The notes under the pieces were generated by a model. The model was not told the DNA's origin, ran no database searches, and saw only the letters and a program-made list of their open reading frames with translations. Positions 25,103 through 34,375 of a stretch of 64,000 nt of DNA are shown one piece after another. Made by a program: the position numbers and the translations under genes. Position 1 is the first letter of the stretch. Each line of letters opens with the position of its first letter. Source of the DNA: Pseudomonas arsenicoxydans (lineage in GTDB: Bacteria > Pseudomonadota > Gammaproteobacteria > Pseudomonadales > Pseudomonadaceae); contig NZ_RCZE01000015.1 of assembly GCF_006438915.1 (NCBI RefSeq), forward strand, positions 1 to 64,000. The letters run 5' to 3'.

Positions 25103-25807
25103 TTACCAGCCAAGGGTTTCTTTCAGGAAGGGGATGGTCAGCTTGCGCTGAGCTTGAAGAGAGGCCTGATCGAGACGCTCCAGCAGTTCGAACAGCGCAC
25201 TCATGCTGCGAGTACCGCGGGTCAAGATAAAATGTCCGACTTCATCGGTCAGGTGCAATCCGCGACGCGACGCGCGCAATTGCAAGGCGCGCAATTTGTC
25301 TTCGTCGGAGAGCGGACGCATCTGAAAGATCAGGGCCAGGGTCAAGCGCGATTTCAAGTCCGCCAGCTTCACCGGCAGTTCACGTGGCGAGGTCGACGCG
25401 GCGATCAGCAGGCGCCGACCACTATCGCGCAAGCGATTGAACAGATGAAACAGCGCCTCTTCCCAATCCGCCCGGCCGGCAACCGCCTGCAAATCATCCA
25501 GGCAGACCAGTTCGTATTGTTCGAGGTTATCGAGAATTGAGATACCACGATCAAGCAGCTCGGCCAGTGGCAAGTAGACCGCTGGCTCCCCCAGTTGCTC
25601 GAAGCGCAGGCAGGCCGCCTGCAACAAGTGCGTACGCCCTACCCCGTCCTTGCCCCAGAGATAAATCAGGCTTTCGGTCCACCCGGCGTCGGCTTCGCAT
25701 AGCCGCTCGACATAGCCGAGTGCAGCGGCATTGGCGCCTGGGTAGTAATTGATAAAGGTAGCGTCATCACGCAGACGCACACCTAGGGGCAGCTGAATCG
25801 GTTTCAT
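25103..25807 (-). CDS. hda: DnaA inactivator Hda
   Basis: 234 residues. The N-terminal QLPLGVRL (residues 4-11) is a sliding-clamp-binding motif, as in E. coli Hda. The AAA+ domain follows: P-loop-like LWGKDGVGRTHLLQAA, in which the usual lysine of GKT is arginine (GRT), Walker B-like LVCLDDLQAV, sensor I region LLIAASTSPREL, and the arginine finger region in KLADLKSRLTLALIFQM. It is shorter than DnaA and lacks a DNA-binding domain. With the loaded clamp it stimulates DnaA-ATP hydrolysis. It lies downstream of a permease gene, which is also its usual pseudomonad neighbour. Confidence 0.93.
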   Translation of the reverse strand: MKPIQLPLGVRLRDDATFINYYPGANAAALGYVERLCEADAGWTESLIYLWGKDGVGRTHLLQAACLRFEQLGEPAVYLPLAELLDRGISILDNLEQYELVCLDDLQAVAGRADWEEALFHLFNRLRDSGRRLLIAASTSPRELPVKLADLKSRLTLALIFQMRPLSDEDKLRALQLRASRRGLHLTDEVGHFILTRGTRSMSALFELLERLDQASLQAQRKLTIPFLKETLGW

Positions 25808-26037
25808 GCTGACTGAACAGTTCCAAAGGAACCGTTAGTGGCCTCTGTGTAAAGTTTGCGAAGTTTATACCCGTGACGCTAGTCGCACAATGCGACAGAC
25901 CACAAGCAAAATCAAAGGTTTGCGTTAACGCACTGGTTTTATGCCAGTTTTGTTGGCGGTGCATGTGACAGCCTGGCGAGGAACGCAAGCCAACCCGGCG
26001 ATGATCCGGGGTGGCCGCGACGACCTTTCAACGAACC

Positions 26038-27111
26038 TTACAGCTGCGGCTCGTCCTCACCGCCGTACATCTCAGAATCTTTATACAAATCATGCACATG
26101 GCGCACCAGCACCATAATCACCGCCGCCACTGGCAACGCCAGCAACACACCGGTGAAACCGAACAGCTCGCCGCCCGCCAGAATGGCGAAAATCACCGCC
26201 ACCGGATGCAGCCCAATCCGGTCCCCAACCAACAATGGCGTCAACACCATACCTTCGAGTGCCTGCCCAACCATGAACACCGCGACAATGCCCAACATCG
26301 GATAAAGGTCACCATGAAACTGGAACAGACCGGCAATCAACGCCGCGCCAATCCCGATGACAAAACCCATGTACGGCACGATCGCGGCCAAACCGGCGAT
26401 CAGACCAATCAACAGCCCCAACTCCAGCCCCACCAGCATCAGGCCTGACGCGTAGATCACGCCCAGCGCCACCATCACCAGCAATTGACCCCGCACAAAC
26501 GCACCGAGCACTTCATGACATTCACCGGCGAGCTCGACTACGCGCTCTTCGCGATCACGTGGCAGCAGGCTGCGGATCTTCGCCACCATCAGGTCCCAGT
26601 CCCGCAGCAGATAAAAACTCACCACCGGGATCAACACCAGATTGGCCAGCCAGCCAATCAACGCAAGACCGGACGCCGTAGCCTGACTCAACACCACACC
26701 GACAATGTCGCTGGTCTGGCCCATGTGCTCGCTGATCGCGGCCTTGAGCTTGTCGAACTTCCAGAAGCCCTCCGACAACCCGAATTTTGACTGCGCCCAC
26801 GGCAATGCAGTGTGCTGCAGCCAGTCGAGCATTTGCGGTGCCAGCTCATACAAGCGAAACAACTGCCGGGCCAGCAGCGGCACCAACACCAGCAGCAACG
26901 TGGTGAAAATCAGCGTAAAGAGCGCGAACACCGCCACCACGCCCCACGTTCTTGAAAGCCCGAGCCTCTCCAGCCGATCCACCAGAGGATCGAACAGATA
27001 GGCCAGCAACAGCGCCACCAGAAATGGCGTCAGGATAGGATGCAGCAGCCAGACAAACGCGCAGAGCAGAACCACTCCACCCAACCAGAACCAACGGCGC
27101 GTATCGACCAT
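26038..27111 (-). CDS. AI-2E/PerM-family inner-membrane permease
   Basis: 357 residues from ATG at 27111, chosen because GGGAG lies six bases upstream; the start at 27129 would place it out of reach. About seven to eight transmembrane helices, starting WFWLGGVVLLCAFVWLLHPI. The family motif region is PYMGFVIGIGAALIAGLF, followed by VGDRIGLHPVAVIFAILAGG near the C-terminus. UPF0118/PerM members include TqsA (AI-2 exporter) and Na+/H+ exchangers, so substrate is open. It lies between hda and a DUF2066 gene, all on the same strand. Confidence 0.88.
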   Translation of the reverse strand: MVDTRRWFWLGGVVLLCAFVWLLHPILTPFLVALLLAYLFDPLVDRLERLGLSRTWGVVAVFALFTLIFTTLLLVLVPLLARQLFRLYELAPQMLDWLQHTALPWAQSKFGLSEGFWKFDKLKAAISEHMGQTSDIVGVVLSQATASGLALIGWLANLVLIPVVSFYLLRDWDLMVAKIRSLLPRDREERVVELAGECHEVLGAFVRGQLLVMVALGVIYASGLMLVGLELGLLIGLIAGLAAIVPYMGFVIGIGAALIAGLFQFHGDLYPMLGIVAVFMVGQALEGMVLTPLLVGDRIGLHPVAVIFAILAGGELFGFTGVLLALPVAAVIMVLVRHVHDLYKDSEMYGGEDEPQL

Positions 27112-27149
27112 GTACCACTCCCTATGCATCTATATAAAGAAAGAAAACC

Positions 27150-28211
27150 TTACCAGCGGAATCGCAACTGCGGCGTCGGTGCCGGAGCTGGCGCTGCAGC
27201 AGGGGTCGCACCCTGCGTGACAGGCTGAACCGGGGCGACGGCTACAGGCGCTTCACCGGCTGGCACTTCCTGCAACTTGGCCAGCGACAACTGCGAGCGC
27301 AACTGTTCGGCGCTGCCATTCACCCGATAAAGAATGCGATCACCGTCAACACTTTGCAGGCGCGCGCCAAACGGGTCGAGCAAGCGTCCCAGCGCCGCGT
27401 AACGCTCCAGGTTCATGCCCTGCACTTCCAGCAATTGCTCGCCCGACGCCCCTGCCTTGACCACAAACCGCGGCGCCAGTCGCTCGCTGACCGCCAGCAT
27501 CACGGCATCAGCCACGGCAGCCTGATCCGCGCCTTGCACGCTGCCTGCTTCCTTCTTGTCGCCCAGCCACAAATTCCACTTGGCCTGCCACTGGCCACCC
27601 TCTTCCTTGGCATGCACCGCGAGCAAGGCGTCAGCGTTGTAACGCTCCGAGGCATTGTGCAGCGGCGTCGCATCCGCACCTTCAAGCGTCGGCGCGGTCG
27701 CCACCAACTGCTCACTCAAATCCGCCAGCGGCAAACGCAATGGCAAACCACGGTGCTGCGCCGCGCGCCGCAATGGCGCAGCACTGGACTGGCCATCGCC
27801 CACCAGGCTCGAACCTTCGGTGGAGTCGTTCAGCCACCAGCCGAGGATCGAAGGCCGATTTGCGCCCCACAACGACAGCCCCGCACGACGCAACGCCTGC
27901 TCGGTGGTGGCTGGATCGAAATCGACCTTCAACACTTCCGGGGGTCCTGCATCAAAGCCGTACTGACTGATGATCTGCTGAGGGTCTTTGCGCAGTGCCG
28001 CCAACCCCGGGCTCTGCGCGGCTTTCGGATCGCCGGTCAGGCGCAGCACCAGCGTGTCCAGCGCCCGCTGGGTCGCCTGGTCACGCTCCTCGGTCGACTG
28101 ACTGGTGACCGGCTCGCGCACCTGATAAAGACCTTTGACGTTCTCGGCATGGCTCGCGAGGCTGAAAAGGGAAAAACAGCTCAGACACAAAAATTTAGAA
28201 AGAAAACGCAT
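27150..28211 (-). CDS. DUF2066-domain exported protein
   Basis: 353 residues from ATG at 28211 with AGGAA upstream; the open frame to 28298 is not needed. The signal peptide is MRFLSKFLCLSCFSLFSLAS, cleaved after HA before ENVKGL. Family features are YQVREPVTSQSTEERDQATQ, ALDTLVLRLTGDPKAAQSPG, VDFDPATTEQALRRAGLSLW and GANRPSILGWWLNDS. The C-terminus is a proline/alanine-rich low-complexity tail ending in TPQLRFRW. It is a periplasmic protein of unknown function, encoded just ahead of the PerM-type permease and divergent from purM, as in other pseudomonads. Confidence 0.88.
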   Translation of the reverse strand: MRFLSKFLCLSCFSLFSLASHAENVKGLYQVREPVTSQSTEERDQATQRALDTLVLRLTGDPKAAQSPGLAALRKDPQQIISQYGFDAGPPEVLKVDFDPATTEQALRRAGLSLWGANRPSILGWWLNDSTEGSSLVGDGQSSAAPLRRAAQHRGLPLRLPLADLSEQLVATAPTLEGADATPLHNASERYNADALLAVHAKEEGGQWQAKWNLWLGDKKEAGSVQGADQAAVADAVMLAVSERLAPRFVVKAGASGEQLLEVQGMNLERYAALGRLLDPFGARLQSVDGDRILYRVNGSAEQLRSQLSLAKLQEVPAGEAPVAVAPVQPVTQGATPAAAPAPAPTPQLRFRW

Positions 28212-28594
28212 GGAAGATTCCTGACGACAAAAGCGGCTGGAAACAAACCGCATGAAGACGATCGAACAGGGCTGTGACCACATCCCTGTGCAAAACATTC
28301 ACACGGCCGCGATAAGTTTTCGCACTGTCATAACGATAGACGGTTAATCGGGATACCTTATACAGCCATGCAAGAGGCCACTAACACGGCCAATATCAAT
28401 TTTTTTAATAGGATATGCCCCTGCTGTCGGCCTGAGGATGGCCGCTGCCCCTCAAGCCTGATAAAATCGCGCGCCTTCGCAGACCGGCAACAGCCGGACG
28501 GCTCGAATTTCGCGTGAGGCAATCGCCCCCGTCGAATTCGGCGTCCCCGCTGGACTCGGTCGTTACCCCTGAATCCCCCCTAAAGGCCTGGATC
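28212..28594. other. Divergent region between the DUF2066 gene and purM
   Basis: 383 bp. It holds an AT-rich block at about 28300-28420 (AATTTTTTTAATAGGATATG near 28400), which is where opposing promoters would lie. GC-rich leader DNA follows before purM. I see no purine riboswitch, no ORF with a plausible start, and no strong dyad. Confidence 0.4.
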
Positions 28595-29653
28595 ATGAGC
28601 AAGCAACCCTCCCTGAGCTACAAGGACGCCGGTGTAGACATCGACGCCGGTGAAGCATTGGTCGAACGCATCAAGAGCGTCGCCAAGCGCACTGCGCGCC
28701 CGGAAGTCATGGGCGGCCTGGGCGGTTTCGGCGCCCTCTGCGAAATCCCGGCTGGCTACAAGCAGCCTGTGCTGGTTTCCGGCACCGACGGCGTGGGCAC
28801 CAAGCTGCGCCTGGCGCTGAACCTGAACAAGCACGACAGCATCGGCATCGACCTGGTGGCCATGTGCGTAAACGACCTGGTGGTCTGCGGCGCCGAGCCA
28901 CTGTTCTTCCTCGACTACTACGCCACCGGCAAACTCAACGTCGAAACCGCGACCCAGGTCGTGACCGGCATCGGTGCAGGCTGCGAACTGTCCGGCTGCT
29001 CCCTGGTCGGCGGCGAAACCGCTGAAATGCCTGGCATGTACGAAGGCGAAGACTACGACCTGGCCGGCTTCTGCGTCGGCGTCGTGGAAAAATCCGAAAT
29101 CATCGACGGTTCGAAAGTCGCTGCCGGCGATGCCCTGCTCGCCCTGCCGTCTTCCGGCCCGCACTCCAATGGCTACTCGCTGATCCGCAAGATCATCGAA
29201 GTGTCCGGTGCCGATATCGAAAACATCCAGCTCGACGGCAAGCCGCTGACCGATCTGCTGATGGCCCCGACCCGCATCTATGTGAAGCCGCTGCTCAAGC
29301 TGATCAAGGACACCGGCGCGGTCAAAGCCATGGCGCACATCACCGGCGGCGGCCTGCTGGACAACATCCCGCGCGTTCTGCCAAAAGGCGCACAAGCCGT
29401 GGTTGACGTGGCGAGCTGGACCCGCCCTGCCGTGTTCGACTGGCTGCAAGAGAAAGGCAACGTCGACGAAAACGAAATGCACCGCGTGTTGAACTGCGGC
29501 GTCGGCATGGTCATCTGCGTGGCTCAAGAGCACGTTGAAACCGCGCTGAACGTGTTGCGTGAAGCCGGCGAGCAGCCTTGGGTCATCGGTCAGATCGCTA
29601 CCGCTGGCGAAGGCGCAGCCCAGGTTGAACTGAAGAACCTCAAGGCTCATTGA
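28595..29653 (+). CDS. purM: Phosphoribosylformylglycinamidine cyclo-ligase
   Basis: 352 residues from ATG at 28595 (MSKQPSLSYKDAGVDIDAG), the standard start; the longer open frame is not needed. The PurM-superfamily ATP-binding signatures are YKQPVLVSGTDGVGTKL, SIGIDLVAMCVNDLVV and GAEPLFFLDYYATGKL, followed by GGETAEMPGMY and ITGGGLLDNIPRVLP. It makes aminoimidazole ribotide, fifth step of purine synthesis. The stop TGA overlaps the purN ATG by one base (TGATG), so the pair is coupled. Confidence 0.97.
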   Translation: MSKQPSLSYKDAGVDIDAGEALVERIKSVAKRTARPEVMGGLGGFGALCEIPAGYKQPVLVSGTDGVGTKLRLALNLNKHDSIGIDLVAMCVNDLVVCGAEPLFFLDYYATGKLNVETATQVVTGIGAGCELSGCSLVGGETAEMPGMYEGEDYDLAGFCVGVVEKSEIIDGSKVAAGDALLALPSSGPHSNGYSLIRKIIEVSGADIENIQLDGKPLTDLLMAPTRIYVKPLLKLIKDTGAVKAMAHITGGGLLDNIPRVLPKGAQAVVDVASWTRPAVFDWLQEKGNVDENEMHRVLNCGVGMVICVAQEHVETALNVLREAGEQPWVIGQIATAGEGAAQVELKNLKAH

Positions 29654-30303
29654 TGTCTCAGACCTGTGATGTGGTGGTGCTGTTGTCCGGCACTGGCAGT
29701 AACTTGCAGGCCTTGATCGACAGCACGCGGACCGGCGACAGCCCGGTCCGCATCGCTGCGGTGATTTCCAACCGCGCCGACGCCTACGGCCTGCAACGCG
29801 CCAGGGACGCGGGTATCGACACCCGCTCCCTGGATCACAAGGCTTTCGAAGGCCGCGAGGCCTTTGATGCCGCGCTGATCGAACTGATCGACGCCTTCAA
29901 TCCCAAACTCGTGGTACTGGCCGGTTTCATGCGCATTCTCAGCGCTGATTTCGTGCGCCACTACGCGGGTCGCCTGCTCAACATCCATCCCTCGCTGCTA
30001 CCCAAATACAAAGGGTTACACACTCATCAGCGCGCGCTGGAGGCCGGCGACACCGAGCACGGCTGCTCCGTCCACTTCGTCACCGAGGAACTCGATGGCG
30101 GACCACTGGTCGTACAGGCAGTAATACCGGTAGAGTTGCACGATTCGCCGCAGAGTCTGGCGCAGCGAGTCCATGCTCAGGAACACCTGATCTACCCGTT
30201 GGCTGTACGCTGGTTTGCCGAGGGTCGGTTATCACTCTGCGAACAAGGTGCTTTACTGGATGGAAAGTTACTCGCGGCCAGCGGCCACTTGATTCGAAAC
30301 TAG
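29653..30303 (+). CDS. purN: Phosphoribosylglycinamide formyltransferase
   Basis: 216 residues from ATG at 29653. VVVLLSGTGSNLQALIDST binds the phosphoribosyl group. The folate and catalytic region is VVLAGFMRILSADFV and NIHPSLLPKYKGLHTHQRAL, with the catalytic N-I-H and later D in FVTEELDGGPLVVQA. It uses 10-formyltetrahydrofolate to make FGAR, third step of purine synthesis. Translationally coupled to purM. The DUF3108 gene follows after only eight bases and is probably in the same transcript. Confidence 0.97.
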   Translation: MSQTCDVVVLLSGTGSNLQALIDSTRTGDSPVRIAAVISNRADAYGLQRARDAGIDTRSLDHKAFEGREAFDAALIELIDAFNPKLVVLAGFMRILSADFVRHYAGRLLNIHPSLLPKYKGLHTHQRALEAGDTEHGCSVHFVTEELDGGPLVVQAVIPVELHDSPQSLAQRVHAQEHLIYPLAVRWFAEGRLSLCEQGALLDGKLLAASGHLIRN

Positions 30304-30311
30304 GAGATATT

Positions 30312-31025
30312 ATGCGTCGCGCCCTGCTCTTCGCTTGCGCTCTGTTTGCCTTGCCCCTGGCACAGGCTTCGGAACTTCAACCTTTCTCCGCCAGCTACAC
30401 CGCCGACTGGAAACAGCTGCCCATGAGCGGCACGGCTGAACGCAGCCTGACCCAACAATCCAATGGCGTCTGGAAACTCAGCTTCAAGGCATCGATGATG
30501 ATCGCCAGCCTGACCGAAGAAAGCACCCTGACCCTGGACAAGGGCACTCTGCTGCCTCAGTCCTACAACTTTGAACGTAGCGGCCTGGGCAAAGCCAAGA
30601 AGTCGAATCTGGATTTCGACTGGACCACCAAGATGGTCACTGGCACGGATCGCGGCGACCCGGTCAAGGTCCCGCTAAACACTGGCATGGTCGACAAATC
30701 CACTTATCAACTGGCCTTGCAACGCGACGTCGCCGCCGGCAAAAAAAGCATGAGCTATCAGGTAGTCGACGGCAATGACGTCGATACCTACGATTTCCGC
30801 GTGTTGGCCTCGGAAAAGGTAGAGACCAAGGCTGGCAACATCGATGCGATCAAGGTCGAGCGTGTGCGCGACCCGACACAAAACAAGCGCACCACCGTCC
30901 TGTGGTTCGCCAAGGACTGGGATTACCTGCTGGTCCGCCTGCAACAAGTTGAAACCGACGGCAAGGAGTACAACATCATGCTCCTCGACGGCAAGGTCAA
31001 CGGTAAGTCTGTCAAAGGCAGCTGA
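30312..31025 (+). CDS. DUF3108-domain exported protein
   Basis: 237 residues with signal peptide MRRALLFACALFALPLAQAS. The mature part is beta-rich: LQPFSASYTADWKQLPMSG, then KLSFKASMMIASLTEESTL, YNFERSGLGKAKKSNLDFDW, TYDFRVLASEKVETKAGNID and TTVLWFAKDWDYLLVRLQQ. This is the DUF3108 fold, related to periplasmic lipoprotein-carrier-like shells. Function is unknown. AGGAGAT precedes the ATG at 30312. It is the third gene of the purMN transcript, and a terminator follows. Confidence 0.88.
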   Translation: MRRALLFACALFALPLAQASELQPFSASYTADWKQLPMSGTAERSLTQQSNGVWKLSFKASMMIASLTEESTLTLDKGTLLPQSYNFERSGLGKAKKSNLDFDWTTKMVTGTDRGDPVKVPLNTGMVDKSTYQLALQRDVAAGKKSMSYQVVDGNDVDTYDFRVLASEKVETKAGNIDAIKVERVRDPTQNKRTTVLWFAKDWDYLLVRLQQVETDGKEYNIMLLDGKVNGKSVKGS

Positions 31026-31040
31026 TCCGCGATCGACACA

Positions 31041-31077
31041 AAAATCCGGAATCTGCTGAGGGTTCCGGATTTTTTTG
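31041..31077 (+). terminator. Terminator after purMN-DUF3108
   Basis: AATCCGGAA and TTCCGGATT stem with a long T run (TTTTTTT), 16 bp past the stop. Confidence 0.85.
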
Positions 31078-31089
31078 CCTGTCGAACAG

Positions 31090-32265
31090 TCAGATCCGCG
31101 CCAGCGCCTGCGCCAGATCGGTGCGCAGGTCTTCGACATCCTCGACCCCCACGGACAATCGCACCAACGCATCACCGATGCCGAGCTCCGCACGGGTATC
31201 AGCGGGGATCGTGGCGTGGGTCATGATCGCCGGGTGCTCGATCAGGCTTTCCACCCCGCCGAGGCTCTCCGCCAGCGCAAAGATGTGCACGTTCTCCAGA
31301 AAACGCTTGGACCCCGCCAGGTCAGTGTTCAGGTCGAGTGAAATCATCCCGCCGAAACCGCGCATCTGCTGCCGCGCCAGTTCATGTTGTGGATGCGACG
31401 GCAATCCCGGGTAATAGACCCGCGCGACTTGCGGCTGTTGCTCCAGCCATTGCGCCAGCGCTAATGCGTTGCTGCAGTGACGCTCCATGCGCAACGCCAG
31501 GGTCTTCACGCCGCGCAAGGTGAGGAACGCGTCAAACGGCCCGGCGATAGCGCCCACGGCGTTTTGCAGAAAGCCCAGACGCTCGGCCAACTCTGCGTTC
31601 TGCCCGACGACTGCGATGCCGCCGATGACATCGGAGTGGCCATTCAGATACTTGGTGGTCGAGTGCACCACGACATCGAAGCCGAGTTCCAGAGGACGCT
31701 GGATCCACGGGCTCGCAAAGGTGTTGTCAGCCACGCAAATGATTCCGCGCTGACGGCAGATGCGTGCGATGGCGGCAAGGTCCGTGAGGCGCAGCAACGG
31801 ATTGCTCGGCGTCTCGACGCAGACCATGCGCGTGTCGTCCTGCAACGCTGCTTCGAAGGCCGCGAGGTCCGTCAGATCAACAAAGCTGAAGCGATGCCCG
31901 GCGCTGCGCCGACGCACCTTGTCGAACAGGCGGAACGTGCCTCCATACAAATCATTGCCCGAGACGATATGCGAATCGGCATCGAGCAGTTCGAGCACCG
32001 TGGAAATCGCCGCCAGCCCGGACGCAAACGCGAACGCCTGGGTGCCACCTTCAAGATCCGCCACGCAACGCTCCAGCGCAAAGCGCGTCGGGTTATGCGA
32101 GCGTCCGTAGTCGAAGCCTTTGTGCACGCCCGGGCTTTGCTGCAAATAGGTGGAGTTGGCGTAAATCGGCGGCATCAACGCGCCGGTGGAAGGGTCCGGC
32201 GCCTGCCCCGCATGGATCACGCGAGTGGCAAAGCCATGGGGCGCAGCATCTTTATCGTGACTCAT
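31090..32265 (-). CDS. Cystathionine gamma-lyase / gamma-synthase-type PLP enzyme
   Basis: 391 residues, Cys/Met-metabolism PLP family. HGFATRVIHAGQAPDPSTGA begins the protein, and YGRSHNPTRFALERCVADLE and FASGLAAISTVLELLDADSH follow. The Schiff-base lysine is in VVHSTTKYLNGHSDVIGG, and LSVGVEDVEDLRTDLAQAL ends it. Sequence alone does not separate gamma-lyase, gamma-synthase and beta-lyase. The upstream partner is a cystathionine beta-synthase overlapping by ATGA, so I favour gamma-lyase: homocysteine to cysteine by reverse transsulfuration. Confidence 0.9.
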   Translation of the reverse strand: MSHDKDAAPHGFATRVIHAGQAPDPSTGALMPPIYANSTYLQQSPGVHKGFDYGRSHNPTRFALERCVADLEGGTQAFAFASGLAAISTVLELLDADSHIVSGNDLYGGTFRLFDKVRRRSAGHRFSFVDLTDLAAFEAALQDDTRMVCVETPSNPLLRLTDLAAIARICRQRGIICVADNTFASPWIQRPLELGFDVVVHSTTKYLNGHSDVIGGIAVVGQNAELAERLGFLQNAVGAIAGPFDAFLTLRGVKTLALRMERHCSNALALAQWLEQQPQVARVYYPGLPSHPQHELARQQMRGFGGMISLDLNTDLAGSKRFLENVHIFALAESLGGVESLIEHPAIMTHATIPADTRAELGIGDALVRLSVGVEDVEDLRTDLAQALARI

Positions 32266-33638
32266 GTCAGGGATCTCCGTAGATGATTGAGTAGGTCGAC
32301 GCGGGTAATCAGGCCATGGAAGCCCGAGGCATCGGCAATGATCGCCACCAGCCCACGATCAAGTTCCGCCTGCAATTCAGTCAGGCTGGCAGCGGCCGGC
32401 AGGGTTTGCAGTTTGTCGGTCATCGCGCTGGCCACCGTCAAGCGAAACTGCGAGGCGTCCTGGTGCACCCGCAGCAGAATGTCGGACTCGTCGATGACAC
32501 CGACCAGCCGCTGGCCGTCCACCAGCACCGGCAGTTGCGACACGTCCGCCAGACGCATGCGCTGGAAAGCGGTCAGCAGCGTGTCATCCGGACCGACGCT
32601 GATCACCCGGCCGTCCTCGAAACGGCGCGAGATCAGGTCGCGCAGATCACCGTAGCGTTTGTATTGCAGCAGGCCCTGATCGTTCATCCACTGGTCGTTG
32701 TAGACCTTCGACAGATAGCGTGTGCCGGTGTCGCAGACAAAACTCACGACCCGTTTCGGCTCGGTTTGCTCACGGCAATAACGCAGCGCCGCCGCCAGCA
32801 AGGTGCCGGTCGACGAACCGCCGAGAATGCCCTCGGCGCGCAGCAGTTGACGGGCATGATCGAAGCTTTCTTCGTCGCTGATCGAATACGCGTGGCGCAC
32901 GCTGGACAGGTCGGCAATCGAGGGAATGAAGTCTTCGCCAATGCCTTCTACCGCCCACGAACCGGGCGTCCCGAGGGTGCCGCTGCGGCTGTATTCGGCC
33001 ATCACCGAGCCGACCGGATCGGCCAGCACCATGGCCAGGTTCGGCTGCACGCGTTTGAAAAACCGGGTCAAGCCAGTCAGCGTCCCCGCCGAACCGACAC
33101 CAACAACGATGGCATCGACGTCATGCTGGGTTTGCGCCCAGATCTCCGGCGCGGTGCTGCATTCATGGGCCAGCGGGTTGGCCGGGTTGTTGAATTGATC
33201 GGCAAAGAACGCGTCGGGAATTTCCCTGGCCAGCCGCGCGGCCACGTCCTGGTAGTACTCGGGATGACCCTTGCCGACATCGGAGCGGGTGATGTGTACC
33301 TCGGCGCCCATCGCCTTGAGGTGCAGGACTTTCTCGGTGGACATCTTGTCGGGTACCACCAACACCACGCGGTAACCCTTGGCCCGGCCGACCAACGCCA
33401 GGCCGAGGCCGGTGTTGCCAGCCGTGGCCTCGACGATGGTGCCGCCGGGTTGCAGGCGACCGTCGCGCTCGGCGGCGTCGATCATCGCCAAGCCGATGCG
33501 GTCCTTGATCGAACCGCCGGGGTTTTGTGATTCAAGCTTGAGGAACAGCGTGCACGGGCCGGTATCGAAGCGGCTGACACGCACCAGTGGCGTGTTGCCG
33601 ATGAGTTCGAGTACCGCGGGGCGGGAGTCGTTTGGCAT
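32262..33638 (-). CDS. Cystathionine beta-synthase (PLP) with C-terminal CBS domains
   Basis: 458 residues. The PLP lysine is in SQNPGGSIKDRIGLAMID, TAGNTGLGLALVGRAKGYR follows, and the phosphate loop is VVGVGSAGTLTGLTRFFK. Residues about 335-458 form a tandem CBS pair (ISVGPDDTLLTAFQRMRLAD and VASAMTDKLQTLPAAASL) that would bind adenosyl ligands. It lacks the N-terminal heme region of animal enzymes. It condenses serine and homocysteine; O-acetylserine sulfhydrylase activity is possible. Coupled by ATGA to the downstream gamma-lyase-type gene. Confidence 0.9.
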   Translation of the reverse strand: MPNDSRPAVLELIGNTPLVRVSRFDTGPCTLFLKLESQNPGGSIKDRIGLAMIDAAERDGRLQPGGTIVEATAGNTGLGLALVGRAKGYRVVLVVPDKMSTEKVLHLKAMGAEVHITRSDVGKGHPEYYQDVAARLAREIPDAFFADQFNNPANPLAHECSTAPEIWAQTQHDVDAIVVGVGSAGTLTGLTRFFKRVQPNLAMVLADPVGSVMAEYSRSGTLGTPGSWAVEGIGEDFIPSIADLSSVRHAYSISDEESFDHARQLLRAEGILGGSSTGTLLAAALRYCREQTEPKRVVSFVCDTGTRYLSKVYNDQWMNDQGLLQYKRYGDLRDLISRRFEDGRVISVGPDDTLLTAFQRMRLADVSQLPVLVDGQRLVGVIDESDILLRVHQDASQFRLTVASAMTDKLQTLPAAASLTELQAELDRGLVAIIADASGFHGLITRVDLLNHLRRSLT

Positions 33639-33897
33639 GTCTTCACCTTGCTATGGTTTTCGCACTGGATGGACACCAACCTGCGGCGCGTCATTGTGTG
33701 ACAGTCGCAGGCAATACCTCGCTTGGACCATAGGCCGCGATTGCCTCATTCGCAACCGCGCACGGCCGGCCGGTAAGCCGGTATCCATTCAGCGAACCGG
33801 GAACCCCCGCAAGAAAGTGGAACGCGCCCGCTGAGGAATGCTCTATAACTTCAAGGTCTTTTTGATCGAACGACTTTTCCAGCCTGGGAGGCTTTCC

Positions 33898-34314
33898 ATG
33901 ACCGTTACCGTCAATACCGTTTCCGCCGAAGGTTTTCGCCACAGTGTTCAAATCGATGAGCACGAGCTGTTTGCCGACGTGCCGACCGCTTCCGGCGGCG
34001 AAGGCTCGGCGCCAGAACCCCACGATTATTTCGATGCAGCCTTGGGTGCGTGCAAAGCCTTGACCCTGAAGATGTACGCGAAGAAAAAGGACATCCCGCT
34101 GACCGGTGTCACCGTCGAGGTCAAACGCGACAACAGCGAAGAACAGAAAGGCAAATACGCCCTGCACGTCAAACTGACCCTCAAGGGTGTGCTGACCGAT
34201 GCACAGCGCGACGAATTGCACCGCGTCGCCGACCGCTGCCCGGTTCACAAGCTGATGACCACCACAGACGTCAGCATCGAAACCCACCTGTCCGAAGGCG
34301 CGTTCAGCCAATAG
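33898..34314 (+). CDS. OsmC/Ohr-family peroxiredoxin-like protein
   Basis: 138 residues from ATG at 33898, preceded by GGGAGG; the upstream ORF start at 33838 has none. Two redox cysteines are conserved: the first in DAALGACKALTLKMYAKKK and the second in VADRCPVHKLMTT. GEGSAPEPHDYFDAALGACK is the OsmC/YhfA-type signature. The family reduces organic peroxides, though the YhfA branch is uncharacterised. Its stand-alone position, divergent from the transsulfuration pair, says little about the partner. Confidence 0.9.
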   Translation: MTVTVNTVSAEGFRHSVQIDEHELFADVPTASGGEGSAPEPHDYFDAALGACKALTLKMYAKKKDIPLTGVTVEVKRDNSEEQKGKYALHVKLTLKGVLTDAQRDELHRVADRCPVHKLMTTTDVSIETHLSEGAFSQ

Positions 34315-34375
34315 CGGCAAGGGCTGCGCAAGCGGGTTATGCTCAACGCATCACCCGCTCAGCCTGGAATGCAGC

